Source of the DNA: an uncultured Rubrobacteraceae bacterium
GTDB lineage: Bacteria > Actinomycetota > Rubrobacteria > Rubrobacterales > Rubrobacteraceae
DNA length: 7,340 nt
Direction of reading: 5' to 3'
Assembly: GCA_902805985.1 (NCBI GenBank)
Contig: CADCUW010000129.1
Coordinates: 1-7,340, forward strand
Shown here piece by piece: positions 1 to 5,230 of the stretch. Position numbers and translations under genes: made by a program. Under the pieces are notes generated by a model. It ran no database searches, was not told where the DNA came from, and worked only from the letters and a program-made list of their open reading frames with translations. The stretch's first letter is position 1. Every line of letters starts with the position of its first letter.

Positions 1-245
1 CCGTCAACCAGAACTCCACGATCATCCTGCCCATTCCGCTGGACCTCTTCAGGCCCTTCCTGGAGGGACAGGACAGCTCGGGCGAGAGGTCCCGGACGGC
101 CAGGCTCGAGGAAGAGGAGGCCAAGCGCCTCTACGAGGACGCCGTCGGGGACGGCTCGTCGGTGACGCCGGACGGAGACGTGAACGGCGATGTCGCGGGA
201 GAGACCCCTTCGGAGGCTCCGCCGCGCGGCGACCAGTCCTCGTAG
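1..245 (+). CDS. SPFH/band 7 (stomatin/slipin-like) protein, C-terminal end, 5' truncated by the window
   Basis: The reading frame beginning at base 3 is open and ends with TAG at 243-245, leaving 80 visible residues. The first residues read VNQNSTIILPIPLDLFRPFL, which resembles the end of an SPFH (band 7) domain, where a stretch like NSTIVFPIPID is typical. The remaining 60 or so residues form a charged tail with an acidic, helix-prone segment (RLEEEEAKRLYEDA) and a Gly/Asp/Pro-rich end. Such tails vary between family members. SPFH proteins are membrane-anchored scaffolds that form oligomers in membrane microdomains. The N-terminal anchor and most of the domain lie outside the window, so the subfamily cannot be assigned. 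No clear terminator follows. The next promoter candidate begins about 30 bases after the stop, which suggests that the downstream gene is transcribed separately. Confidence 0.75.
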   Translation, partial: VNQNSTIILPIPLDLFRPFLEGQDSSGERSRTARLEEEEAKRLYEDAVGDGSSVTPDGDVNGDVAGETPSEAPPRGDQSS

Positions 246-268
246 GCCGCCGAATATAGCCCGCGCGT

Positions 269-285
269 ACGTTACAGGTTAACGT
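269..285. repeat. Inverted repeat ACGTTA-N5-TAACGT overlapping the -35 element
   Basis: ACGTTA (269-274) and TAACGT (280-285) form a perfect 6-base inverted repeat around a 5-base spacer. The right arm overlaps the GGTTAA -35 candidate at 277-282. The size and position would suit a dimeric regulator or a second sigma-related element. No regulator is identified, and the arms are short enough to arise by chance. Confidence 0.35.
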
Positions 286-302
286 CGTTTACATCTGGGT
301 AA
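277..302 (+). promoter_or_regulatory. Stress-sigma (SigB/SigF-like) promoter candidate for the anti-sigma gene
   Basis: GGTTAA (277-282) is followed after exactly 14 bases by GGGTAA (297-302). This fits the known SigB/SigF-type pattern of GTTT or GGTT, a spacer of about 12-16, then GGGTA. Transcription would start near 310, giving a leader of about 78 bases before the ATG at 388. Genes of the RsbW family are often transcribed by the stress sigma factor they control, so the context supports the call. Sigma specificity in this organism is inferred. Confidence 0.6.
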
Positions 303-387
303 GACCTGTCTCGGAGTTGCAGAGAGACGCTTCCGGCGAACCACTCCGTGAGTGCGTGTGGGGGGGTCCGGAAGACCGCGAGGTCCG

Positions 388-834
388 ATGGAGCGCGAGA
401 TCGCCGAAACGAGAAATGAGGAGGTCGGGGGGCTGGATCCGGTCTCCCTGGTCCTGCCGAGCAGCGCCGAGTACGTGATGCTCGCCAGGCTGGTGGCCGG
501 CCAGGTCGGGAGGCTGGCGGGGTTCGAGCCCGAAGACGTCTACGACTTGAAGCTCGCCGTCACGGAGGCGGTGACCAACGTGATCCGGCACGCCGCCGTG
601 GACACCTACGAGGTGGAGTACCGCGTGATCGGGCGTGCCGTGGAGGTTACGGTCACCGACGCCGGGGGCGGGTTCCAGCGCTCGGACCTGACAGGAGAGC
701 CCGACGAGCAGGGTGGCTTCGGCCTGACGGTCATAGAGAACTTGGTCGACGAGCTGATCCTGGACTCGAAGGGCGACGGCACGCGGATGAAGATGGTCCG
801 CCGCGCCAGCGAACCGGGCGGCCGGGAGGCGTAG
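388..834 (+). CDS. RsbW/SpoIIAB-like anti-sigma factor serine kinase (HATPase_c_2)
   Basis: The predicted 148-residue protein has a GHKL-type ATPase fold. The N-box is EAVTNVIRH at residues 60-68, with E60 and N64 in the catalytic and Mg-binding positions. The G1 box is DAGGG (91-95), and the glycine-rich ATP lid is GGFGL (109-113). Length and motif order match anti-sigma kinases that bind a stress sigma factor and phosphorylate an anti-anti-sigma partner. It is expected to be cytoplasmic. I chose ATG 388 because GAGG lies at 380-383 and the protein then has the usual family length. GTG 352 would add 12 residues of Gly/Arg-rich sequence without a good ribosome site. No sigma factor or anti-anti-sigma gene is visible next to it, so its target is unknown. 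A SigB-like promoter upstream suggests autoregulation. General stress control is the likely role, but other partner-switching roles are possible. Confidence 0.85.
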   Translation: MEREIAETRNEEVGGLDPVSLVLPSSAEYVMLARLVAGQVGRLAGFEPEDVYDLKLAVTEAVTNVIRHAAVDTYEVEYRVIGRAVEVTVTDAGGGFQRSDLTGEPDEQGGFGLTVIENLVDELILDSKGDGTRMKMVRRASEPGGREA

Positions 835-837
835 AAT

Positions 838-867
838 AGAGACGGGGCGGTGGTCTGCCCGGTCTCT
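838..867 (+). terminator. Hairpin after the anti-sigma gene, possible terminator
   Basis: Arms 838-848 (AGAGACGGGGC) and 857-867 (GCCCGGTCTCT) pair at 10 of 11 positions with an 8-base loop. The hairpin begins three bases after the TAG at 832-834. No T tract follows directly; the nearest T-rich stretch is at 893-910. Termination may therefore be weak, or the hairpin may mainly protect the 3' end of the mRNA. Confidence 0.5.
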
Positions 868-890
868 CCGGCTCGCCGTCCCGGGGCCAG

Positions 891-918
891 TTGTATTTCG
901 TCCTTTTTTTCGTATACA
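891..918 (+). promoter_or_regulatory. Housekeeping-type promoter candidate for treT
   Basis: TTGTAT (891-896) and TATACA (913-918) are separated by 16 bases and give a partial match to TTGACA/TATAAT. The predicted start near 925 gives a leader of about 53 bases to GTG 978. The spacer contains a run of seven T (904-910). I found no GGGTA element in this gap, so the stress-type promoter seen upstream of the anti-sigma gene is not repeated here. Confidence 0.4.
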
Positions 919-949
919 GTTATCCGCCAGGCCATGGGCCCCGTATACA
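911..949. repeat. Pair of CGTATACA repeats in the treT leader, possible operator
   Basis: CGTATACA occurs at 911-918 and again at 942-949. Each copy contains the palindrome GTATAC, and the copies start 31 bases apart, which is close to three turns of the helix. The first copy overlaps the candidate -10 and the second lies downstream of the predicted start. This arrangement would suit paired binding sites, but no regulator is known. Confidence 0.3.
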
Positions 950-977
950 CACACGACCACTGAACAGAGGATAATTC

Positions 978-2228
978 GTGCTGCAACGCGTAAACCCCGG
1001 CAACAAGTCGCTCGCAGATTACCGTAGCATCATCCGCAGGGAGCTGTACGACGAGGTCGTCGAGCTCGGCAAGCGCCTGGACGGCGCGCGCGTGCTGCAC
1101 GTCAGCGCGACCAGCTTCGGCGGGGGGGTCGCGGAGATCCTCTACACCCTCGTGCCCCTCATGCGGGACGTCGGTATCGAGACCGAGTGGGACATCATGT
1201 TCGGAGCGGAGGCATTCTTCAACGTCACCAAGGGCTTCCACAACGCGCTGCAGGGCGCCGACTACGACCTGACCGTCGAGGGGCGGGCCATCTACGAGGA
1301 GTACAACCGCCAGTCGGCGGCCGCACTCGTGGAGAGCGGCGAGGAGTGGGACGTCGTGCTCGTACACGACCCGCAGCCGGCCCTTATCAAGCACTTCGCC
1401 GAAGGCCTCTCGCCGCGGACGAACTGGATCTGGCGCTGCCACATAGACACCTCGACGCCGAACCGGCAGGTGCTCGACTACCTGCTGCCGTACGTCACGG
1501 ACTACGACGCCCAGATATACACGATGGCCGAGTACACCCCGCCGGACGTGAGCCTGCCGGGCCTCACCCTCATCCCGCCCGCCATCGACCCTTTGAGCCC
1601 GAAGAACATGGCCCTCTCGGTCGACGACTCCCGCTATATCGTCAGCCAGTTCGGGGTCGACACGGAGAGGCCGTTCCTGACGCAGGTCTCCCGCTTCGAC
1701 CCGTGGAAAGATCCACTCGGGGTCATAGACGTCTACCGGGCCGTCAAGGAAGAGGTGCCGGGGGTACAGCTAGTCCTTATAGGGTCGATGGCCCACGACG
1801 ACCCCGAGGGCTGGGACTACTGGAACAAGACCGTCAACTACGCCGACGGGGACAAGGACATCTTCCTGTTCTCGAACCTCACCAACGTCGGTGCCATCGA
1901 GGTCAACGCCTTCCAGTCCATAGCCGACGTTGTCATCCAGAAATCCATCCGCGAGGGCTTCGGCCTCGTGGTCGCGGAAGCCCTCTGGAAGGCGCGGCCG
2001 ATGGTCGCGAGCAGGGTCGGCGGCATCCCGATGCAGGTCGCCTCGGGCGGCGGCATCCTGGTAGACACCATCCCGGAGGCCGCCGAGGCGTGCGTCAAGA
2101 TCCTCAAGGACGACGAGTTCGCCCGCGCCATAGGACGCCAGGGCAAGGAGCACGTCCGGGAGAACTTCCTGATGCCCCGCCAGCTCCGCGACAACCTCGC
2201 CCTCTACGCGAAGCTGATCGGCTCCTAA
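978..2228 (+). CDS. treT: Trehalose synthase TreT (trehalose glycosyltransferring synthase, GT4)
   Basis: This 416-residue protein resembles the TreT family, which joins the glucose of an NDP-glucose to free glucose to make trehalose in one cytoplasmic, often reversible, step. A two-domain GT-B fold is expected. Visible landmarks are the glycine loop SFGGGVAE (46-53), the acceptor-side segment RCHIDTSTPN (153-162), the donor phosphate-contact segment VSRFDPWKDP (237-246, with R239 and K244), and the retaining-GT EX7E motif E326-GFGLVVA-E334. VASRVGGIP follows at 343-351. The length is as expected for the family. GTG 978 is chosen because AGAGGA sits at 966-971, six bases upstream, and the N-terminus MLQRVNPGNKSLADYRSI looks family-like. 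The gene has its own candidate promoter and is followed by otsA after 114 bases. A generic trehalose phosphorylase-like GT4 is the main alternative, but the motif set favours TreT. Confidence 0.9.
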   Translation: MLQRVNPGNKSLADYRSIIRRELYDEVVELGKRLDGARVLHVSATSFGGGVAEILYTLVPLMRDVGIETEWDIMFGAEAFFNVTKGFHNALQGADYDLTVEGRAIYEEYNRQSAAALVESGEEWDVVLVHDPQPALIKHFAEGLSPRTNWIWRCHIDTSTPNRQVLDYLLPYVTDYDAQIYTMAEYTPPDVSLPGLTLIPPAIDPLSPKNMALSVDDSRYIVSQFGVDTERPFLTQVSRFDPWKDPLGVIDVYRAVKEEVPGVQLVLIGSMAHDDPEGWDYWNKTVNYADGDKDIFLFSNLTNVGAIEVNAFQSIADVVIQKSIREGFGLVVAEALWKARPMVASRVGGIPMQVASGGGILVDTIPEAAEACVKILKDDEFARAIGRQGKEHVRENFLMPRQLRDNLALYAKLIGS

Positions 2229-2262
2229 GCGGTCCGCCTCGCGAACCGCACCAGCAGCTTTT
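2229..2262 (+). terminator. Hairpin after treT, possible intrinsic terminator or attenuator
   Basis: Immediately after the TAA stop, GCGGTCCGC (2229-2237) pairs with GCGAACCGC (2241-2249) at 8 of 9 positions around a 3-base CTC loop. A short TTTT run lies at 2259-2262, about ten bases beyond the stem, which is further than usual. Partial termination between treT and otsA is plausible, so the two may be only loosely co-transcribed. Confidence 0.4.
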
Positions 2263-2276
2263 CCTCCCAAGGACTG

Positions 2277-2282
2277 TATGAT
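2277..2282 (+). promoter_or_regulatory. Possible -10 element upstream of otsA
   Basis: TATGAT (2277-2282) matches TATAAT at five of six positions and is preceded by TG at 2275-2276. No convincing -35 element lies 16-18 bases upstream. If real, it would start a transcript near 2289, about 54 bases before the otsA ATG. The evidence is weak. Confidence 0.25.
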
Positions 2283-2342
2283 GTTCCCGGGGGTCGCCGG
2301 CCGTAAGCAAAGCTGAAAGCGGAGCCCGAAGGGAGGATCACT

Positions 2343-3809
2343 ATGACGCAGGGTGAGCGGGGGCCGACCATCGTCGTCTCCAACCGGGGGCCTGTGACGT
2401 TCTCCCTCGGGGAGGACGGGGAGAGAGACCACTCGCGGGGGGCCGGCGGGCTGGTTACGGCGCTCAACGCGGTCGTGCGGCGGGGGGAGGGGGTGGTCTG
2501 GATCGCCTCTGCCCAGAGCGACGAGGATGCAGCGGTAGCGAAGGAGCCGGCCCCCTACGAGGTCGAGGACCTGCGCGTCGTCTTCGTCGAGCACGACGCG
2601 GCGGCCTACGATCTTATGTACAACACCCTCGCGAACCCGCTGCTCTGGTTCGTCCAGCACGGCCTCTACGACCTGCCCCGCTCGCCGCGCCTCGGCGACG
2701 ACACGCGGGAGGCTTGGGAGAGCGGATACGTCCCCGTCAACCGCAACTTCGCCAGGGCCGTCGCCGAGACCGTCGGGGACAGCCCGGCTCCACAGATACT
2801 GCTCCACGACTACCAGCTCTACATGACGCCGCTCTTCGTGCGCGAGGAGCTTGAGGAGGGGGTCACAGGCGCCTTCATCTCCCTCTTCGTCCACATCCCC
2901 TGGCCGGAGCCGGACCTTTGGGGGGTGCTCCCGAGCTACATCAGGAAGGGTATCCTGGAGAGTCTCCTCTCCGCCGACGTCGTCGCCTTCCACACGCAGG
3001 GATACGCCCGCAACTTCATGCAGACCGCCGCCAGAGTCCTCGGCGCCGAGACCGACTCGGAGAACGGCACCGTCCGGTACGGGGGGCGCGAGACGTGGGT
3101 GCGGGCCTACCCGATCTCCATAGACCCTGCCGAGTTCGAGGAGCTGGCCGGCAGCGAGGCCGTGCTGGAACAGGAAGAGTTCGTCAAGGGCCTCCCCGGC
3201 AAGCTCCTGCTGCGCGTGGACCGGACCGACCTCTCCAAGAACGTTGTTCGCGGCTTCGAGGCCTACGGGAGGATGCTCGAACGCCACCCGCAGATGAAGG
3301 GGGAGGTCACGTTCTTGGCCCAGCTCCAGCCCTCCCGTGGCGACATCCCCGAGTACGCGGCCTACGTGGAGGCCGTGGGAAGGACCGCGGAAGAGGTAAA
3401 CGAGGAGCACGGGACCGACGACTGGACCCCCATACAACTCTTCATGATGGATAACTTCCCCCGTTCGGTCGCCGCCTACAAGAACTACGACGCCCTCCTC
3501 GTCAACGCCGTCCGCGACGGCATGAACCTCGTCGCCAAGGAAGCCGCCGTCGTCAACGAGAAGGACGGCGTGCTCGTCCTCTCCGAGTACGCCGGCGCCC
3601 ACGAGGAGCTCGGCGAGCACGCCCTCACGGTCAACCCCTACGACCTCGACGAGCAGGCCGACGCCCTACATAGGGCGTTGACCATGCCAGACGAGGAGCG
3701 CAAGGAGAGGGGAGACGGTCTCAGGGAGACCGTCATGCAGAACACCATAGAGGACTGGGTCGAGACGCAACTTAAAGACATCGAGGCCTACCGGCAGCGG
3801 AACAGGTAA
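2343..3809 (+). CDS. otsA: Trehalose-6-phosphate synthase (GT20), actinobacterial variant
   Basis: This 488-residue GT20 enzyme should transfer glucose from an NDP-glucose to glucose 6-phosphate, giving trehalose 6-phosphate for OtsB. N-terminal landmarks are VSNRGPV (12-18) and the glycine loop GAGGL (33-37 region). HDYQL (155-159) and HIPWPEPDLWG (184-194) line the acceptor side; H184 corresponds to E. coli H154. RTDLSKN (294-300) holds the donor-phosphate pair R294 and K299. RDGMNLVAKE (391-400) carries D392 and E400, and SEYAGAHEEL (414-423) follows. All expected catalytic positions are present. ATG 2343 is preceded by GGGAGGA at 2331-2337, a strong ribosome site. The RTDxSKN form differs from the RLDYSKG form of E. 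coli OtsA and resembles actinobacterial and VldE-like GT20 proteins, so the donor could be GDP-glucose rather than UDP-glucose. It heads a tight group with the three downstream membrane genes. Confidence 0.9.
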   Translation: MTQGERGPTIVVSNRGPVTFSLGEDGERDHSRGAGGLVTALNAVVRRGEGVVWIASAQSDEDAAVAKEPAPYEVEDLRVVFVEHDAAAYDLMYNTLANPLLWFVQHGLYDLPRSPRLGDDTREAWESGYVPVNRNFARAVAETVGDSPAPQILLHDYQLYMTPLFVREELEEGVTGAFISLFVHIPWPEPDLWGVLPSYIRKGILESLLSADVVAFHTQGYARNFMQTAARVLGAETDSENGTVRYGGRETWVRAYPISIDPAEFEELAGSEAVLEQEEFVKGLPGKLLLRVDRTDLSKNVVRGFEAYGRMLERHPQMKGEVTFLAQLQPSRGDIPEYAAYVEAVGRTAEEVNEEHGTDDWTPIQLFMMDNFPRSVAAYKNYDALLVNAVRDGMNLVAKEAAVVNEKDGVLVLSEYAGAHEELGEHALTVNPYDLDEQADALHRALTMPDEERKERGDGLRETVMQNTIEDWVETQLKDIEAYRQRNR

Positions 3810-3815
3810 GAGGTC

Positions 3816-4283
3816 ATGCGGCTCTTCCTGCCGATCGCGGCGGTAGCTGTCGGGCTCTGCAACGCCTTTCTAATTAGCGGGTATGGTGATAGCCCGCGGG
3901 GCGGTCCCTTCGTCTGGAAGATCCAAACTGGCCCGTTGTTCACGGCCCACATGCTCGCGGCCGTTCTGGCGGGCCTGCTCGTCTCCGGCGCGCTGCTCTT
4001 GTTCGCGGACCGCAAACTTCGTGGAGGCTCCTTCGCCCGTTACCTGCTCATGTGGGCGGCGATCTGCGGCGGAGGGGCGATCCTCAGCGTGTTCTGGCAC
4101 GGTTCGATCATCCTGCTCGACGAGAGCGTGCCCATGCCGCAGGGCTTGGGGATACTCTTCGACGTCGCCTTCCCTGCCGCGGCGGGGGGCATACTGGGGG
4201 TCGTCGAAGGAACTTACCCTGGCCTTCCCCTTGCGTCGTTGCTCGGAGTTTTCGGAAGCCCGACGCCCGTGCGGGACGGGTAG
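3816..4283 (+). CDS. Small four-helix membrane protein, paralog 1 of 3, function unknown
   Basis: I do not recognise the family. The 155-residue product has four hydrophobic stretches at about 3-21, 44-63, 77-101 and 112-147, so it is probably an integral membrane protein. A short polar loop (22-38) and a basic loop (64-76, ADRKLRGGSFARY) separate the first three helices. It shares with its two neighbours the pattern GLxVSG (53-58), RY (75-76), Cys84 followed by GGAIL, and GxVEG (128-132 region). An acidic Glu inside the last hydrophobic segment (E131) is conserved in all three and is notable. ATG 3816 follows the otsA stop by six bases, with AAGAGG (3808-3813) overlapping that stop, so translation is probably coupled to otsA. 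Third codon positions are less G/C-rich than in otsA (11 of the first 40 codons end in A or T, against 4 of 40). Confidence 0.75.
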   Translation: MRLFLPIAAVAVGLCNAFLISGYGDSPRGGPFVWKIQTGPLFTAHMLAAVLAGLLVSGALLLFADRKLRGGSFARYLLMWAAICGGGAILSVFWHGSIILLDESVPMPQGLGILFDVAFPAAAGGILGVVEGTYPGLPLASLLGVFGSPTPVRDG

Positions 4284-4289
4284 GGAGCC

Positions 4290-4760
4290 ATGCGGACTTT
4301 GCTGCCAACCGTGGCGGTAATACTGGGGCTCACTAATACGATCCTGTACAACTTGCTCGGCGATGATGATTCTATGGGGCCGTTCGATTGGGAGCTTCAG
4401 CAATGGCCCCAAACGGTCCTCTACGCGCTTACCGGGATCGTGGTCGGGCTACTGGTCTCGGGTGCGTTCCTAAGATTTGGGCGTTCGGGGCTCCGCGGGG
4501 GCTTTTTCGGCCGCTACGGCCTGACGGTGATGGCGGTCTGTCTCGGCGGCGCGATTCTGGGTCCCCTGCTGGTTTTCTCCACGATCGTACTAGGCACGGA
4601 TGTATACGTGCCTAGCAGCCCCTCCGAGTTCGCCTCCATCGCCCTTTTCGCCGCAACAGTCGGTGGGGCCATTGGTGCCGTCGAGGGGGTAGTTCTCGGG
4701 TTTCCCTTGGCCGGGGTGCTCGGGATGTTCGGGGACCATACGGTCGCGCGGAACGGGTAG
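4290..4760 (+). CDS. Small four-helix membrane protein, paralog 2 of 3, function unknown
   Basis: Family not recognised. The 156-residue product aligns with paralog 1 without gaps for about the first 90 residues; in residues 48-90 I count 24 identities of 43. Predicted helices are near 4-22, 42-63, 78-101 and 114-147. The acidic first loop has GDDDSMGPFDWE (24-35), and the basic loop is RSGLRGGFFGRY (65-76). Shared marks are C84, GGAIL (86-90) and GAVEG (129-133). ATG 4290 lies six bases after the previous stop; AGGGAG (4282-4287) overlaps that stop and gives a close ribosome site. Codon choice is the most relaxed in the group, with 13 of the first 40 codons ending in A or T. A perfect 9-base inverted repeat at 4590-4615 lies inside the coding region, in the loop between helices 3 and 4. 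Confidence 0.75.
   Translation: MRTLLPTVAVILGLTNTILYNLLGDDDSMGPFDWELQQWPQTVLYALTGIVVGLLVSGAFLRFGRSGLRGGFFGRYGLTVMAVCLGGAILGPLLVFSTIVLGTDVYVPSSPSEFASIALFAATVGGAIGAVEGVVLGFPLAGVLGMFGDHTVARNG
4590..4615. repeat. Perfect 9-base inverted repeat inside paralog 2
   Basis: CTAGGCACG (4590-4598) and CGTGCCTAG (4607-4615) are exact reverse complements separated by eight bases. The loop and the first base of the right arm contain GTATAC (4602-4607), the same palindrome that occurs twice upstream of treT. The repeat encodes residues of the loop between helices 3 and 4 and uses the CTA leucine codon, which is uncommon in GC-rich genes. It could fold in mRNA or bind a protein. Its role is unknown. Confidence 0.5.
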
Positions 4761-4767
4761 GCTGCCC

Positions 4768-5229
4768 GTGGCCGCGGTCGTGCGGATCTCGACCGTCCTC
4801 GTGGGGCTGACGAACGTGTTCCTGGTCAGCCTCGCCGGAGACGGGGAGCTCGGAACCGCCTTTATCTTGAATCTGGACCCGTGGTGGCCGCACAATGCCC
4901 TTTACGCTCTGTGCGCCGTTGTTGCGGGCCTGGTTGTTTCGGGCGTCTTTCTCAGGTTTGCCCGGAGAGAGCTGCATGGAACGTTCTTTGCCCGGTACGG
5001 CGTGATGGTGCTTGCGGTCTGCCTCGGGGGCGCGTCGCTGAGCCTCTTCCTGGCCTACGCCGGAGTGGTACTGTACAGTAGCCCACTGACGACGGCGGAG
5101 CGGCTCCTGGAAGTATCGTCCAGGCTGCCCCTCACCGTCGCGGCCGGTGGCGCGCTGGGCGCGGTGGAGGGCGTGGTCCTAGCCTTTCCAATGTCGGCTG
5201 TGCTCGGGCGGTTAGGGACCGCGGGCTGA
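4768..5229 (+). CDS. Small four-helix membrane protein, paralog 3 of 3, function unknown
   Basis: Family not recognised. The 153-residue product resembles paralog 2 more than paralog 1: FFARYGVMVLAVCLGGA (73-89) against FFGRYGLTVMAVCLGGA, and GAVEGVVLAFP (131-141) against GAVEGVVLGFP. Predicted helices are near 5-23, 44-64, 79-102 and 119-148. I chose GTG 4768 because it places the conserved GLTN at residues 13-16, as in paralog 2 (GLCN in paralog 1), giving the same N-terminal length. GTG 4780 is the alternative and would lose four residues. The ribosome site is weak (TAGG at 4758-4761), so translation may depend on coupling to the preceding gene, whose stop is seven bases upstream. The TGA at 5227-5229 lies one base from the stop of otsB on the opposite strand. 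Confidence 0.75.
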   Translation: MAAVVRISTVLVGLTNVFLVSLAGDGELGTAFILNLDPWWPHNALYALCAVVAGLVVSGVFLRFARRELHGTFFARYGVMVLAVCLGGASLSLFLAYAGVVLYSSPLTTAERLLEVSSRLPLTVAAGGALGAVEGVVLAFPMSAVLGRLGTAG

Positions 5230-5230
5230 G

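Noticed and set aside
312..348. CGGAGT/ACTCCG inverted repeat in the anti-sigma leader
   Set aside because: Six-base arms with a 25-base loop are too weak to call a riboswitch or regulatory structure.
352..387. GTG 352 as the start of the anti-sigma gene
   Set aside because: The extra residues (MRVGGSGRPRGP) look non-conserved and there is no ribosome site before it; ATG 388 has GAGG upstream. It remains possible.
1770..3620. Long open frame of 616 codons on the minus strand opposite treT and otsA
   Set aside because: It is antisense to two strongly supported enzymes, its translation has no recognisable domain and is Gly/Val/Asp-rich, and long antisense frames are expected in GC-rich coding DNA.
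3877..3882. GGGTAT resembling a stress-sigma -10 inside paralog 1
   Set aside because: No matching GTTT/GGTT element lies 12-16 bases upstream, and it is within coding sequence.
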